This document shows positions 9,401-16,991 of a DNA stretch of 64,000 nt, in pieces. The notes beneath the pieces were generated by a model. The model saw only the letters and a list, made by a program, of their open reading frames with translations. It made no database searches and was not told where the DNA came from. The stretch spans positions 1 to 64,000 of the forward strand of contig CAMHJQ010000009.1 of assembly GCA_946185485.1 (NCBI GenBank), written 5' to 3'. This DNA is from an uncultured Prevotellaceae bacterium (GTDB lineage Bacteria; Bacteroidota; Bacteroidia; Bacteroidales; Bacteroidaceae). The translations under genes and the position numbers were made by a program. The stretch's first letter is position 1, and each line of letters opens with the position of its first letter.

Positions 9401-12400
9401 AGTCCGGTTGAAGCTGTCGAGCAGCGACACCTGTCTGGCGTCGAGCAGTGACACGCTCTTCAGCGGTGACGTGGGATGGCTGATGAAGACGTTGGCAGCA
9501 ATGCTGATGGACTGTGCCAGGCTTTGCATCAGCTCGTGGCTGTAGCGTCCCTTGTCGTACTGCAGGCAGATGCTCGGCTTGCCCTCCTCGTCGGGCGTGA
9601 TGAAGAAGGCGATGCGGAACTTGGGGGTCTCCGACTCGAAGGTCTCGAAGGGAATGGCCACGCCCTGATACTGATAGTTGTCGATGACGCCCATCTGGTA
9701 GGCGAACATGATTTCGGCAGTGAGGTCGTAGTCGGAAGCAATGCGCGTAAACGGATAGGTCTCGTGCTGCAATGTCTCGTCGAAGTTCTTGCTGGTTTCA
9801 CGGATGAAGTCCATGACGCTCTGCTCGCCGATGGTGGCACTGAGGGCCAGCGTGTTGACGAACATGCCGACGGTGTTGCTGATGCGCAGGTCGGATCGTC
9901 CGTTGCTGATGGTGGTGATGCACAGCTGCTCGTTGTTGGCGAAGCGTGACAGGGCATAGAAGGTGGCGGCTAGGATGTGGTGTGCCGGAGAGATGTTTTG
10001 CTGACGGCAGAAGTTCTCGATGGCAGTGAAATCCAACGGTGTGTACAAGGTGCCCAAGGTGCCTTGCTGCTGCGGATTGGTGAGGTCGGCCGGAACCTCC
10101 GTCACGCCCTCGATATTGCCCAACCGCCCTTGGAAGAAGTCGCGGGCAGCGACGAAGTCCTCGCTGCCTTCAGCGGCTTTCTGCGCAGCCACGAAGTCGG
10201 CGTATGTGAAGGTCTCGGGCTCAATCTCCTTGCCGTTGAGCAGGTCGAACAGCTGCGATAGCAGCAGGTCGAACGAGCCACCGTCCACGACGAGGTGATG
10301 GATGTCCATCATCAGATATACCCACTCGTCGGTGGTGACAATCTCCACGTGGTAGAGCGGACCCTGCCTCAGGTTGAAGGGCTTGACGAACTCCCACTTG
10401 TAACGGGGGATATCCTCCTCCTTGCACTGGCTTTGGGCAATCTCAATAGGCTGGTCCAGGTCGACTATCTGGATGATGTCAGAGCCTGCGCTGCCGAAAT
10501 GCGCCTGCAGCATGGGGTGCGTCTTGACCAGGGTCTCTACGGCCTTCGTCAGCAGTTTGATGTCCACAGTCTTGGGGAAACGGAGAATGACCGGCGTGTT
10601 ATAGATGGTGGATTCGGGGTTCTTGACAGAATCCACATAGACACCCATCTGAGCGTATGACAAAGGAATGTTGCTCATATCGGCATGTGCCGTCTCGGCA
10701 GCCTCCTGTTTGGCAGCGCCCCCGCTCATCAGGGCTGTCAGCACCTCGTTCTCGATGCTCTGCACGCTGCCCGTCTTGGCCAGAGCCTTGGAGTCGAGGG
10801 TGACGCCAAAGCGCTTGTTGATCTGGATGGCCAGCTTGATGGACATGATGGAAGTCAGGCCCACATAGCCCAGTATCGTTGTGACGCCGAAGTCCTCGGT
10901 ATTGATGATTTGTGCGATGATGGCGTGGATTTCCTTCTCCAGCACATTCATCGGCACGTTGGTCTCCACCACGGACTCGGCGGCTTTCTTCTCGGGTTTC
11001 GGGAGGGCTTTCTTGTTGACCTTCTGGTTTTGGTTCAAGGGAATGGCGTCTATCTGCATCGTGACGGCAGGCACCATATACGGCGGCTTCTGGTCGAGGA
11101 TGAAGTTATTCAGGGCGGCGATGTCCACCTGCTCGTCGCTGACGATATAGGCTGCGATAAACTTACCGCCGCCGTCCTCGTCGAAGGCCTGGACAGTGGC
11201 GTCCTTGATGCCCGGGAACTCACGGATGACGGCCTCCACCTCCTTCAGCTCGATGCGGAAACCGCGAATCTTGACCTGTCCGTCCTTACGGCCTACAAAC
11301 TCGATGTCGCCAGAGGGCAGATAACGGACGATGTCGCCAGTACGGTAGATGCGGGCGTATTTGGTATTGTCATTGGTCACAAACGGATTGGGGATATACA
11401 CCTCAGCGGTTTTCTCGGGACGGTTCAGGTAGCCACGGCTCACCTGGGGACCACTGGCCCACAACTCACCAGCAGCACCTACGGGCAGACGATGGCCCTG
11501 GGAGTCGACAATATACAGGCGCATGTTGTCAACGGCCTTGCCGATAGGAATATTCTTCATCTTCCGGTCAATCTGATAGCAGGTCTCAAGGATGGTCGTT
11601 TCCGTCGGTCCGTAGGCATTATGCATCTTATAGCCCTTCGGCGGCACGAGGGTAGCCAGTTTCTCACCGCCTGTAGAGAGGTGCTTCAGCGAATGGTTCT
11701 CGATGCTCGTGACAAACTGGTAAGCCACCTGTGTCGTCATGAAGGCATTGGTGATGTGCTCTTTCTCGAAATAGTCGTTCAGCGCTATCAGGTCGAGACG
11801 CAGCTCTTCGGGGATGATATATACCGTAGCGCCACAGGTCAGCGCGGGATACATGTCGTACATATTGGCGTCGAAACCATAGCTGGCGTATGCCGTCACC
11901 TTGTCGCCGGCCTTCAAGTCGAAGTAGCGGTGATACCAATGGACAAAGGCCACCAGGTTGCGGTGCTCCAGCTGACAACCCTTGGGATTGCCCGTAGAGC
12001 CTGAAGTGTAGAGCAGGATGAAGAGGTCTTCGGGCTTGGGCCCTTCGGGCAATTGATGATTGATAATGGATAATTGATAATTATCGGCATCCGCATCACT
12101 TGGCGCAGCTAATTGTCCATTGTCCATTTTCAATTGTCCATTTTCAATTAAAAGCACCTCACCCTGGTATTCGTCCACGATGGGACGCAGGTCCTCGTCG
12201 GCAATGAGCAGCTTGGCACTGGCATCCTGCATCATGAAGTTAAGCCTGTCCTTCGGATAGGTGGGGTCCAGCGGCTGATAGGCACAGCCGGCCTTCAGCA
12301 CGCCCAGCGAGGCCAGCACCATCCACTCGCTACGACCGATGAGGATGGAGACGACGTCCTCTTCTCCCAGTCCCCTCGATGCGATGTTTCCGGCAATGCG

Positions 12401-13804
12401 GTCACTCATCCCGTCGACTTCAGCGTAGGTAAGGCGCTTGTCCTTATAGACCACGGCGACGTTGTCGGGCGTGGCCTTGGCCTGACGTCGGAACAGCGAG
12501 ACGATGGTCTGCGTGTCGTCGTAAGGCACCTCGGTCTGGTTGAAGCTGTCGAGCAGTTCTATTTGCGAGGCTGTCGTGATATTGATGTCGCACAGGTTGG
12601 CTTGACTGAGGAATCCGGCCAGCGTGGCCTCGTAGCTCTCCACGAACTGGTTGACCAGCGCCTCGGAGTATGCGCTGGCGTTGTACTCTGCCCTGACATG
12701 GTATTGACTGCCGACGGTATAGGCCGTCAGACAGAATGGAACTTCCAAGGTGAAGTTACGGAGTTGGACGGTCTGCATGGGTTTGCCCATCAGTTGGGTG
12801 CCGCCAAGCATCTCCCCCCGCCACGCAAACAAGGTGTTGCTTTGCAGGTTGAGGTCGGCCATCAGGTCGCTATAGGCATAGATGTCGTGCTCGCGACAGC
12901 CGGTCATCAGTTCCTGGCAGTCTTTCAGGAAGTCGAGCACGGAAGTCTCGTCGGTGAACTTCGCGTATACGGGCAGCGTCTTCACCGTCATGCCTATGGA
13001 ATGAAGGAGCCGCTGGTCGTTACGTCCGTTGAATACCGTGGTAAACAGTGCCTCCTGCTCGTTGTTGTACTTTGCCAGGAGATAGGCGTATGCCGCCGTG
13101 AAGAGCGTATTCTTATAGATGCCGTTGGACTGGCAGAACGCTTCTACCGTCCCCTTGTCCATGCCGAGCACGCGGACCATGTTCGCCTCCGAGCGTTCCG
13201 CACCTTCGAGGTCGGGGATGAGTTGGGTAAACGTGTCGCCACAGTCGAAGTGTTGGGCATACCACTGCTTGCCCTCCTCAAAGGCCGGTGTCTGTCTCCG
13301 TTCACCCTCTGCGATGGCCACCTCCTGCTGCGTCATCTCCTCGGGGGCAAGGACGCTGCCGTTATAGGCCGCCTCCACATCGTGCAGCATGACGTTCAGC
13401 GAGACGCCGTCGAAGATGATATGGTGCGTGTCGAAGAACCAATAGATATGTTCGGTGTCGCGCATCACCCTAGTATGAAACAGTCTGCCGCCCAGGAGTT
13501 GGAACGGTTCGACGAACTGCTGCTTCGCTGCCTCCACGTCCAGGATCTGTTCGACCGAGAGGCTCACGTCCTCCTTTTCCATGTCGATGGACTGGAACGG
13601 TTCGCCCTGGTCGTTGACCCCAATGCGGGTGAAGAACGTGGGATGCGCCTTTAGCATTGCCTCGATGGCCCGGCACAAGCGGTCGGCATCCAGGCTGCCG
13701 TCAAGGACATACAGGAACGGTGTGTTGTAATAAGGCACGTTGTCATGGCCTACGCATTCCGCATAGATGCCATATTGGGATTTAGATAAAGGTGCAGTAT
13801 TCAT
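6470..13804 (-). CDS. Two-module NRPS with terminal thioester reductase (C-A-T-C-A-T-R)
   Basis: A 2444-residue synthetase. Domains: C1 (1-420, HHIIFDG at 127-133); A1 (about 425-930, P-loop YTSGSTGNPKG near 600); T1 (Ser near 983 in GLTSI); C2 (about 1040-1450, HHLVVDG near 1170); A2 (about 1465-1960, same P-loop); T2 (GGTSL near 2000); reductase (about 2080-2444, GATGFLG and catalytic YIHSK near 2243). The starter C domain suggests an acylated first residue; the reductase should release an NAD(P)H-reduced dipeptide aldehyde, which may cyclise to a pyrazinone. Aligned by eye to GrsA, the pocket residues begin D-A-Y-F-L-T (A1) and D-A-M-F-L-V (A2), pointing to hydrophobic substrates at low confidence. 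No phosphopantetheinyl transferase or exporter is adjacent. An in-frame heptad insertion lies in A1 at residues about 551-585. Confidence 0.93.
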   Translation of the reverse strand: MNTAPLSKSQYGIYAECVGHDNVPYYNTPFLYVLDGSLDADRLCRAIEAMLKAHPTFFTRIGVNDQGEPFQSIDMEKEDVSLSVEQILDVEAAKQQFVEPFQLLGGRLFHTRVMRDTEHIYWFFDTHHIIFDGVSLNVMLHDVEAAYNGSVLAPEEMTQQEVAIAEGERRQTPAFEEGKQWYAQHFDCGDTFTQLIPDLEGAERSEANMVRVLGMDKGTVEAFCQSNGIYKNTLFTAAYAYLLAKYNNEQEALFTTVFNGRNDQRLLHSIGMTVKTLPVYAKFTDETSVLDFLKDCQELMTGCREHDIYAYSDLMADLNLQSNTLFAWRGEMLGGTQLMGKPMQTVQLRNFTLEVPFCLTAYTVGSQYHVRAEYNASAYSEALVNQFVESYEATLAGFLSQANLCDINITTASQIELLDSFNQTEVPYDDTQTIVSLFRRQAKATPDNVAVVYKDKRLTYAEVDGMSDRIAGNIASRGLGEEDVVSILIGRSEWMVLASLGVLKAGCAYQPLDPTYPKDRLNFMMQDASAKLLIADEDLRPIVDEYQGEVLLIENGQLKMDNGQLAAPSDADADNYQLSIINHQLPEGPKPEDLFILLYTSGSTGNPKGCQLEHRNLVAFVHWYHRYFDLKAGDKVTAYASYGFDANMYDMYPALTCGATVYIIPEELRLDLIALNDYFEKEHITNAFMTTQVAYQFVTSIENHSLKHLSTGGEKLATLVPPKGYKMHNAYGPTETTILETCYQIDRKMKNIPIGKAVDNMRLYIVDSQGHRLPVGAAGELWASGPQVSRGYLNRPEKTAEVYIPNPFVTNDNTKYARIYRTGDIVRYLPSGDIEFVGRKDGQVKIRGFRIELKEVEAVIREFPGIKDATVQAFDEDGGGKFIAAYIVSDEQVDIAALNNFILDQKPPYMVPAVTMQIDAIPLNQNQKVNKKALPKPEKKAAESVVETNVPMNVLEKEIHAIIAQIINTEDFGVTTILGYVGLTSIMSIKLAIQINKRFGVTLDSKALAKTGSVQSIENEVLTALMSGGAAKQEAAETAHADMSNIPLSYAQMGVYVDSVKNPESTIYNTPVILRFPKTVDIKLLTKAVETLVKTHPMLQAHFGSAGSDIIQIVDLDQPIEIAQSQCKEEDIPRYKWEFVKPFNLRQGPLYHVEIVTTDEWVYLMMDIHHLVVDGGSFDLLLSQLFDLLNGKEIEPETFTYADFVAAQKAAEGSEDFVAARDFFQGRLGNIEGVTEVPADLTNPQQQGTLGTLYTPLDFTAIENFCRQQNISPAHHILAATFYALSRFANNEQLCITTISNGRSDLRISNTVGMFVNTLALSATIGEQSVMDFIRETSKNFDETLQHETYPFTRIASDYDLTAEIMFAYQMGVIDNYQYQGVAIPFETFESETPKFRIAFFITPDEEGKPSICLQYDKGRYSHELMQSLAQSISIAANVFISHPTSPLKSVSLLDARQVSLLDSFNRTEVPYDDTQTIVSLFRRQVAATPDNLAVVYHDVRLTYKEVDERTNAIAALIQSKVESGKENVVSILIGRSEWMVLASLGVLKAGCAYQPLDPSYPTERLNFMMQDADAKLLIADEPLLDKVSDYQGPVLLTKDLADCAAAPQQSAEPKPEDLFILLYTSGSTGNPKGCQLEHRNLVCFCHWYQRYYDLQPGDKVAAYASYGFDACMMDMYPALTCGAAVVIVGDDIRLNLPDLNVYFNEEGVTHSFMTTQVGCQFAMNCDNHSLRHLSVGGEKVLPLTPPTAYQLHNGYGPTECTIFTTTYAMKEFEQNAPIGKPLDNLQLFIVDKDLNRLPLGAAGEMLIAGPQVSRGYLNLPEKTADTYIQWNGKRCYRTGDVVRYLADGNIQFVGRRDGQVKIRGFRIELKEVESVIREFPGIKDATVQAFDYETGGKFIAAYIVGDQPLDIQALNTFIRERKPPYMVPAATMQIPAIPLNQNQKVNKRALPAPQIQVEEHDYVAPVGEVETLFCQIFASILSLDKVGATDNFFEMGGTSLMVTKVIIEADKAGHHVAYGEVFDHPTPRLLAQFLGGEAPVEMTDPEVENFDYKGIDALLQHNHIETFLKGERQQLGHVLLTGATGFLGIHVLRELIHSDATAITCIVRGKDQPSAEHRLKNLLFYYFETSFKELFGTRIFVLNGDVTEDMTAVLPDGHPAIQTVFNCAANVKHFSKGTDIEDVNIGGAQRCVEFCLKTGARLVHISTTSVGEVWVVREEGEQVPMLDERKLWFGQFLDNRYIHSKYLAERLVLDAVAHHGLSAKVMRVGNLAPRSADGEFQANFKTNSFMGRLKVFYMLGCCPYDSYDEQTEMSPIDETAKAVVLLASTPKECTVFQPFNNHTELLGDVLCLMKEVGRDIGFVEDDAFQQAIDEAGQDPEKAKLLAAMIAYQDVTHGRKAAVIQRDNRYTCTVLHRLGFHWSDTSREYIIQMLRQIAAFGFFE
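12050..12150 (-). repeat. In-frame heptad array inside NRPS adenylation domain 1
   Basis: Two heptad blocks (12050-12083 and 12111-12150) flank 27 non-repeat bases. On the coding strand they read as ENGQLKMDNGQL and [11 protein letters not shown], immediately before the A3 P-loop. The same place in A2 has the ordinary sequence TKDLADCAAAPQQSAEPKPE, so the block is an addition to a surface loop. Confidence 0.85.
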
Positions 13805-13854
13805 ATATGTTAGATTTTATTGTTAATGTCATGATGAGATAAAAACGCTGCTTT

Positions 13855-13868
13855 GTTGTCATGACAAC
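13855..13868. promoter_or_regulatory. Perfect 14-bp palindrome in the NRPS leader
   Basis: GTTGTCATGACAAC is self-complementary and lies between the likely -7 element and the NRPS start codon, with a related GTCATGA half at 13828-13834. Its position suggests a repressor operator; no regulator gene is adjacent to support this. Confidence 0.4.
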
Positions 13869-13889
13869 TAATGGTTAGTATTTTGGCTA

Positions 13890-13897
13890 CAAAAATA
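13890..13897 (-). promoter_or_regulatory. -7 element TATTTTTG for the NRPS gene
   Basis: On the minus strand TATTTTTG matches TAnnTTTG, 85 bases upstream of the NRPS ATG and beside the asnS terminator. No convincing -33 element is seen, so the call rests on one motif. Confidence 0.45.
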
Positions 13898-13900
13898 CAA

Positions 13901-13938
13901 AAAAAAATGTCTGTATTGCAATAATACAGACATTTTTT
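13901..13938 (-). terminator. Rho-independent terminator after asnS
   Basis: A perfect 16-bp inverted repeat (13902-13917 with 13923-13938; core ATGTCTGTATT/AATACAGACAT) with loop GCAAT, followed on the minus strand by a run of T. It separates asnS from the NRPS gene transcribed the same way. Confidence 0.9.
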
Positions 13939-13971
13939 AAGGGATTTAAGACGAAAATTAAACGTTTTTCC

Positions 13972-15411
13972 TTAGAACTCGGCACTTTTCGGGGTGCGAG
14001 GGAAGGGAATGACGTCACGGATGTTCTGCATGCCGGTGACAAACAGGATGAGGCGCTCGAAGCCGAGTCCGAAACCAGCGTGGGGGCATGAACCCCAGCG
14101 GCGGGTGTCGATGTACCACCACAGGTGGGTCTTGTCCATCTCGCGGCGATTGATCTCGCCCATCAGTTTGTCATAACTCTCCTCACGAACGCTGCCACCG
14201 ATAATCTCGCCAATCTGCGGGAACAGTACGTCGGTACCTTGCATCGTAGGACCAGGGGCCACAGCACCCTTGTAACCTACTGAACCACCATCGGCCGTCT
14301 CCTGGTTCTGCTTCATGTAGAACGACTTGAAGGCACGCGGGTAGTCAGTCATGATAACGGGTTTCTTGAAGTGCTCCTCCACGAGGTAGCGCTCGTGTTC
14401 ACTGGCCAGGTCGTCGCCCCAGTTGCAGGGGAACTCAAACTTCTTGCCGTTCTTGATGGCCTCCTGCAGGATGTTGATACCTTCAGTATAGGGCAGACGG
14501 ACAAAGGTCTCCTTCAGCACACCTTCGAGGCGGGCAATGAGCGTCTTGTCAATCACCTGGTTCAAGAACTGCAGGTCGTCCTTGCAGTTGTCAAGCGCCC
14601 AGCGCACACAGTATTTGATGAAGTCTTCCTCGAGGTCCATCAGTTCTTCCTGGTCCAGGAAGGCCACCTCAGGCTCAATCATCCAGAACTCTGCCAGATG
14701 GCGCGGGGTATTGCTGTTCTCGGCGCGGAAGGTAGGACCGAAAGTGTAGATGGCACCTAAGGCCGTAGCGCCCAGCTCACCCTCTAACTGTCCGCTGACG
14801 GTCAGCGAGGTCTGCTCGCCAAAGAAGTCATCGTCGTAGATAATCTTCCCCTGCTCGTCCTTCTTCAGGTCGTAGAGGTTCTTGGTGGTTACCTGGAACA
14901 TGTTTCCTGCTCCCTCGCAGTCACTGGCAGTAATCAGCGGCGTGTGGAAATAGAAGAAACCATGCTCGTGGAAATAGGTGTGGATGGCCATCGCCATGTT
15001 GTGGCGGATGCGCATCACGGCACCAAAGGTATTGGTACGCAGACGCATGTGGGCATGCTGGCGCATGTATTCAAAGGTCTGACCTTTTTTCTGCATGGGA
15101 TAGGTACTGTCACAAAGTCCATAGACAACAAGTTCCGTGGCCTGTATCTCTGAAGCCTGGCCTGCACCCTGACTCTCCACCAGTGTACCAGTGGCACAAA
15201 TGCAGGCTCCGGTGGTTATCTGTTTCAGTAGTTCCTCGTCAAACTTCGTGGGGTCAGCAACTACCTGTACGTTCTTGATGGTGGAGCCATCGTTCAGCGC
15301 AATAAAGTCAACATTCTTGTTGCCGCGGTGCGAGCGCACCCAGCCCTTTACGCATACCTCCTTGCCATATTCCGTGCTCTTCAGCACATCAATGATCTTT
15401 GTTCTTTTCAT
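13972..15411 (-). CDS. asnS: Asparagine-tRNA ligase
   Basis: Class II aminoacyl-tRNA synthetase charging tRNA-Asn. The N-terminal OB-fold anticodon-binding domain occupies about residues 15-105 ([22 protein letters not shown] is its typical opening). The class II core follows, with motif 2 around [23 protein letters not shown] and motif 3 in [15 protein letters not shown] near the C-terminus. The frame extends two codons upstream, but the third codon ATG at 15411 ([10 protein letters not shown] follows) matches the usual N-terminus and gives 479 residues. A heptad array fills the whole gap to the pseudouridine synthase gene upstream. A strong terminator follows. Confidence 0.95.
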   Translation of the reverse strand: MKRTKIIDVLKSTEYGKEVCVKGWVRSHRGNKNVDFIALNDGSTIKNVQVVADPTKFDEELLKQITTGACICATGTLVESQGAGQASEIQATELVVYGLCDSTYPMQKKGQTFEYMRQHAHMRLRTNTFGAVMRIRHNMAMAIHTYFHEHGFFYFHTPLITASDCEGAGNMFQVTTKNLYDLKKDEQGKIIYDDDFFGEQTSLTVSGQLEGELGATALGAIYTFGPTFRAENSNTPRHLAEFWMIEPEVAFLDQEELMDLEEDFIKYCVRWALDNCKDDLQFLNQVIDKTLIARLEGVLKETFVRLPYTEGINILQEAIKNGKKFEFPCNWGDDLASEHERYLVEEHFKKPVIMTDYPRAFKSFYMKQNQETADGGSVGYKGAVAPGPTMQGTDVLFPQIGEIIGGSVREESYDKLMGEINRREMDKTHLWWYIDTRRWGSCPHAGFGLGFERLILFVTGMQNIRDVIPFPRTPKSAEF

Positions 15412-15469
15412 TATCAATTACCAATTATCCATTATCAATTGTCAATTGTCCATTATCAATTGTCCATTA
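15412..15469. repeat. Heptad array filling the pseudouridine synthase-asnS gap
   Basis: About eight 7-bp units of the CAATTAT/CAATTGT/CCATTAT type run from just upstream of the asnS start codon into the stop codon of the preceding gene. On the transcribed strand they read ATAATTG, which carries stops in all three frames. Confidence 0.85.
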
Positions 15470-16885
15470 CTCATAGGCTCCCATGCGCAGGCGGTCGACC
15501 TCTTCCTCGGTGAGGTAGCGCCAGTCACCACGGCGGACATTCTTCTTGGTGAGACCGGCAAACTGTACGCGGTCGAGCTTGGTTACCTTGTAGCCTAAAC
15601 TCTCGAAGATACGACGTACGATGCGGTTCTTGCCACTGTGGATTTCGATGCCCACCTGCTTCTTGTCAGTGTCACTGGCATACTCAATGGCATCGGCCTT
15701 GATGTCGCCATCCTCCAGTGTGATGCCCTCGGCAATCTGCTGCATGTCGTGAGCCGTCAGGTTATGATCGAGGTACACATGGTAAATCTTCTTCTTCAGG
15801 AATTTCGGGTGCGTCAGTTTCGAAGCCAGGTCGCCGTCATTGGTCAGCAACAGCACACCCGTGGTATTGCGGTCCAGACGTCCGACGGGATAGATGCGCT
15901 CAGGGCAGGCATCCTTCACCAGGTCCATCACGGTCTTACGCTGCTGGGGATCGTCACTGGTGGTGACATAATCCTTGGGCTTGTTCAGCAGCACATAGAC
16001 CTTCTTCTCAGGAGTGACAGGCTGTTCGTGGAACTTCACGACGTCCGTGCGCAGCACCTTGGTGCCCAGTTCTGTAACGACCTCGCCATTGACCGTCACC
16101 ACGCCTGCCTGGATGAACTCGTCGGCCTCGCGACGGCTGCAGACACCGGCATTAGCCAGGAACTTGTTCAGACGGATGGGCTCATTGGGATCGAAGTGCT
16201 CTTCCTTATACTCGATACGCTTCTTCAGCGAATATTTTGCATTGGGATTGTAAGGAGCATGCTGCTTCTTGTAGCCGCCACGCTGAGGAGCATAGCCGCC
16301 ACGCTGCTGATAGCCACCCTGGCGGGGCTGGTAGCCGCCACGCGGCTGGTAACCACCCTGACGGGGCTGATAGCCACCCTCCTGCTGACCGTACTGCTGA
16401 CGGGGACGCGGCTGGTAGCCACCCTCGCCGTCCTGCGGCTGATTGTAGCGGGGACGATAGCCGCCCTGCTGACCGTACTGCTGACGGGGACGCGGCTGGT
16501 AGCCACCCTCGCCGTCCTGCGGCTGATTGTAGCGGGGACGATAGCCGCCCTGCTGACCGTACTGCTGACGGGGACGTGGCTGGTAGCCGCCTTCACGAGG
16601 CTGGTAACCACCCTCGCTATTATAAGTGGTACGAGGACGATAGCTGCGCTGAGGAGTGCTGCCGCTGCTTTGCAGGCCGGCTCCAAAACCCTCTGGGCGG
16701 AAACCGCCTTCGTCCTGGCTGTGATTTCTGTTGTAGCCGCCCTGATTGTAGGGACGGGTCTGTTGGTGGATACGCGGACGCGGTGAACGTCCCTGACGAT
16801 AACCCTGATAGCCACCCTCGTGGCTCTGCATGTTCTGCTGTTCAGCAGTCTGTTCTTCGGCTTTCTTTTCGTTTTCGAATTCCAT
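15467..16885 (-). CDS. rluB: RluB/RsuA-family pseudouridine synthase with a long Gly/Gln/Arg/Tyr-rich head
   Basis: Isomerises uridine to pseudouridine in rRNA, probably 23S. The S4 RNA-binding domain begins at IRLNKFLANAGVCSRREADEF, and the catalytic core has the RsuA-family YPVGRLDRNTTGVLLLTNDGD with its catalytic Asp. The first 230 or so residues of the 472 are low complexity: GGYQPR and RGG-like units with an exact 28-residue repeat (GGYRPRYNQPQDGE, then GGYQPRPRQQYGQQ). Such heads are a common oddity of Bacteroidota members and probably bind RNA. ATG 16885 (EFENEKKAEEQ) is chosen; upstream codons are less likely. The exact rRNA target cannot be told from sequence. Confidence 0.85.
   Translation of the reverse strand: MEFENEKKAEEQTAEQQNMQSHEGGYQGYRQGRSPRPRIHQQTRPYNQGGYNRNHSQDEGGFRPEGFGAGLQSSGSTPQRSYRPRTTYNSEGGYQPREGGYQPRPRQQYGQQGGYRPRYNQPQDGEGGYQPRPRQQYGQQGGYRPRYNQPQDGEGGYQPRPRQQYGQQEGGYQPRQGGYQPRGGYQPRQGGYQQRGGYAPQRGGYKKQHAPYNPNAKYSLKKRIEYKEEHFDPNEPIRLNKFLANAGVCSRREADEFIQAGVVTVNGEVVTELGTKVLRTDVVKFHEQPVTPEKKVYVLLNKPKDYVTTSDDPQQRKTVMDLVKDACPERIYPVGRLDRNTTGVLLLTNDGDLASKLTHPKFLKKKIYHVYLDHNLTAHDMQQIAEGITLEDGDIKADAIEYASDTDKKQVGIEIHSGKNRIVRRIFESLGYKVTKLDRVQFAGLTKKNVRRGDWRYLTEEEVDRLRMGAYE
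16382..16592 (-). repeat. 84-bp tandem repeat within the pseudouridine synthase head
   Basis: Two complete 84-bp units start at 16382 and 16466, and a half unit starts at 16550. They encode the 28-residue Gln/Gly/Arg/Tyr-rich block. Near-identity between units implies recent slippage or recombination, so copy number may vary between strains. Confidence 0.85.
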
Positions 16886-16946
16886 AATCTTGTTTCCTTT
16901 CGTGTTTTGTGTTTTGGATATATGAGCCTCCCGGCCCAGACTTTTT

Positions 16947-16981
16947 TCAATTATCAATTATCAATTGTCAATTATCAATTA
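16947..16981. repeat. Heptad array between purB and the pseudouridine synthase gene
   Basis: Five 7-bp units (CAATTAT, CAATTAT, CAATTGT, CAATTAT, CAATTAG) lie a few bases after the purB stop. The orientation relative to transcription is the stop-rich one. Confidence 0.85.
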
Positions 16982-16991
16982 GCGAACGCGC

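Noticed and set aside
10685..12004. A 439-codon plus-strand frame
   Set aside because: Antisense to NRPS motifs (A1 P-loop, C2); no start signal or domain.
15638..16786. Plus-strand frame with Leu/Val/Thr repeats
   Set aside because: Antisense reading of the low-complexity pseudouridine synthase head.
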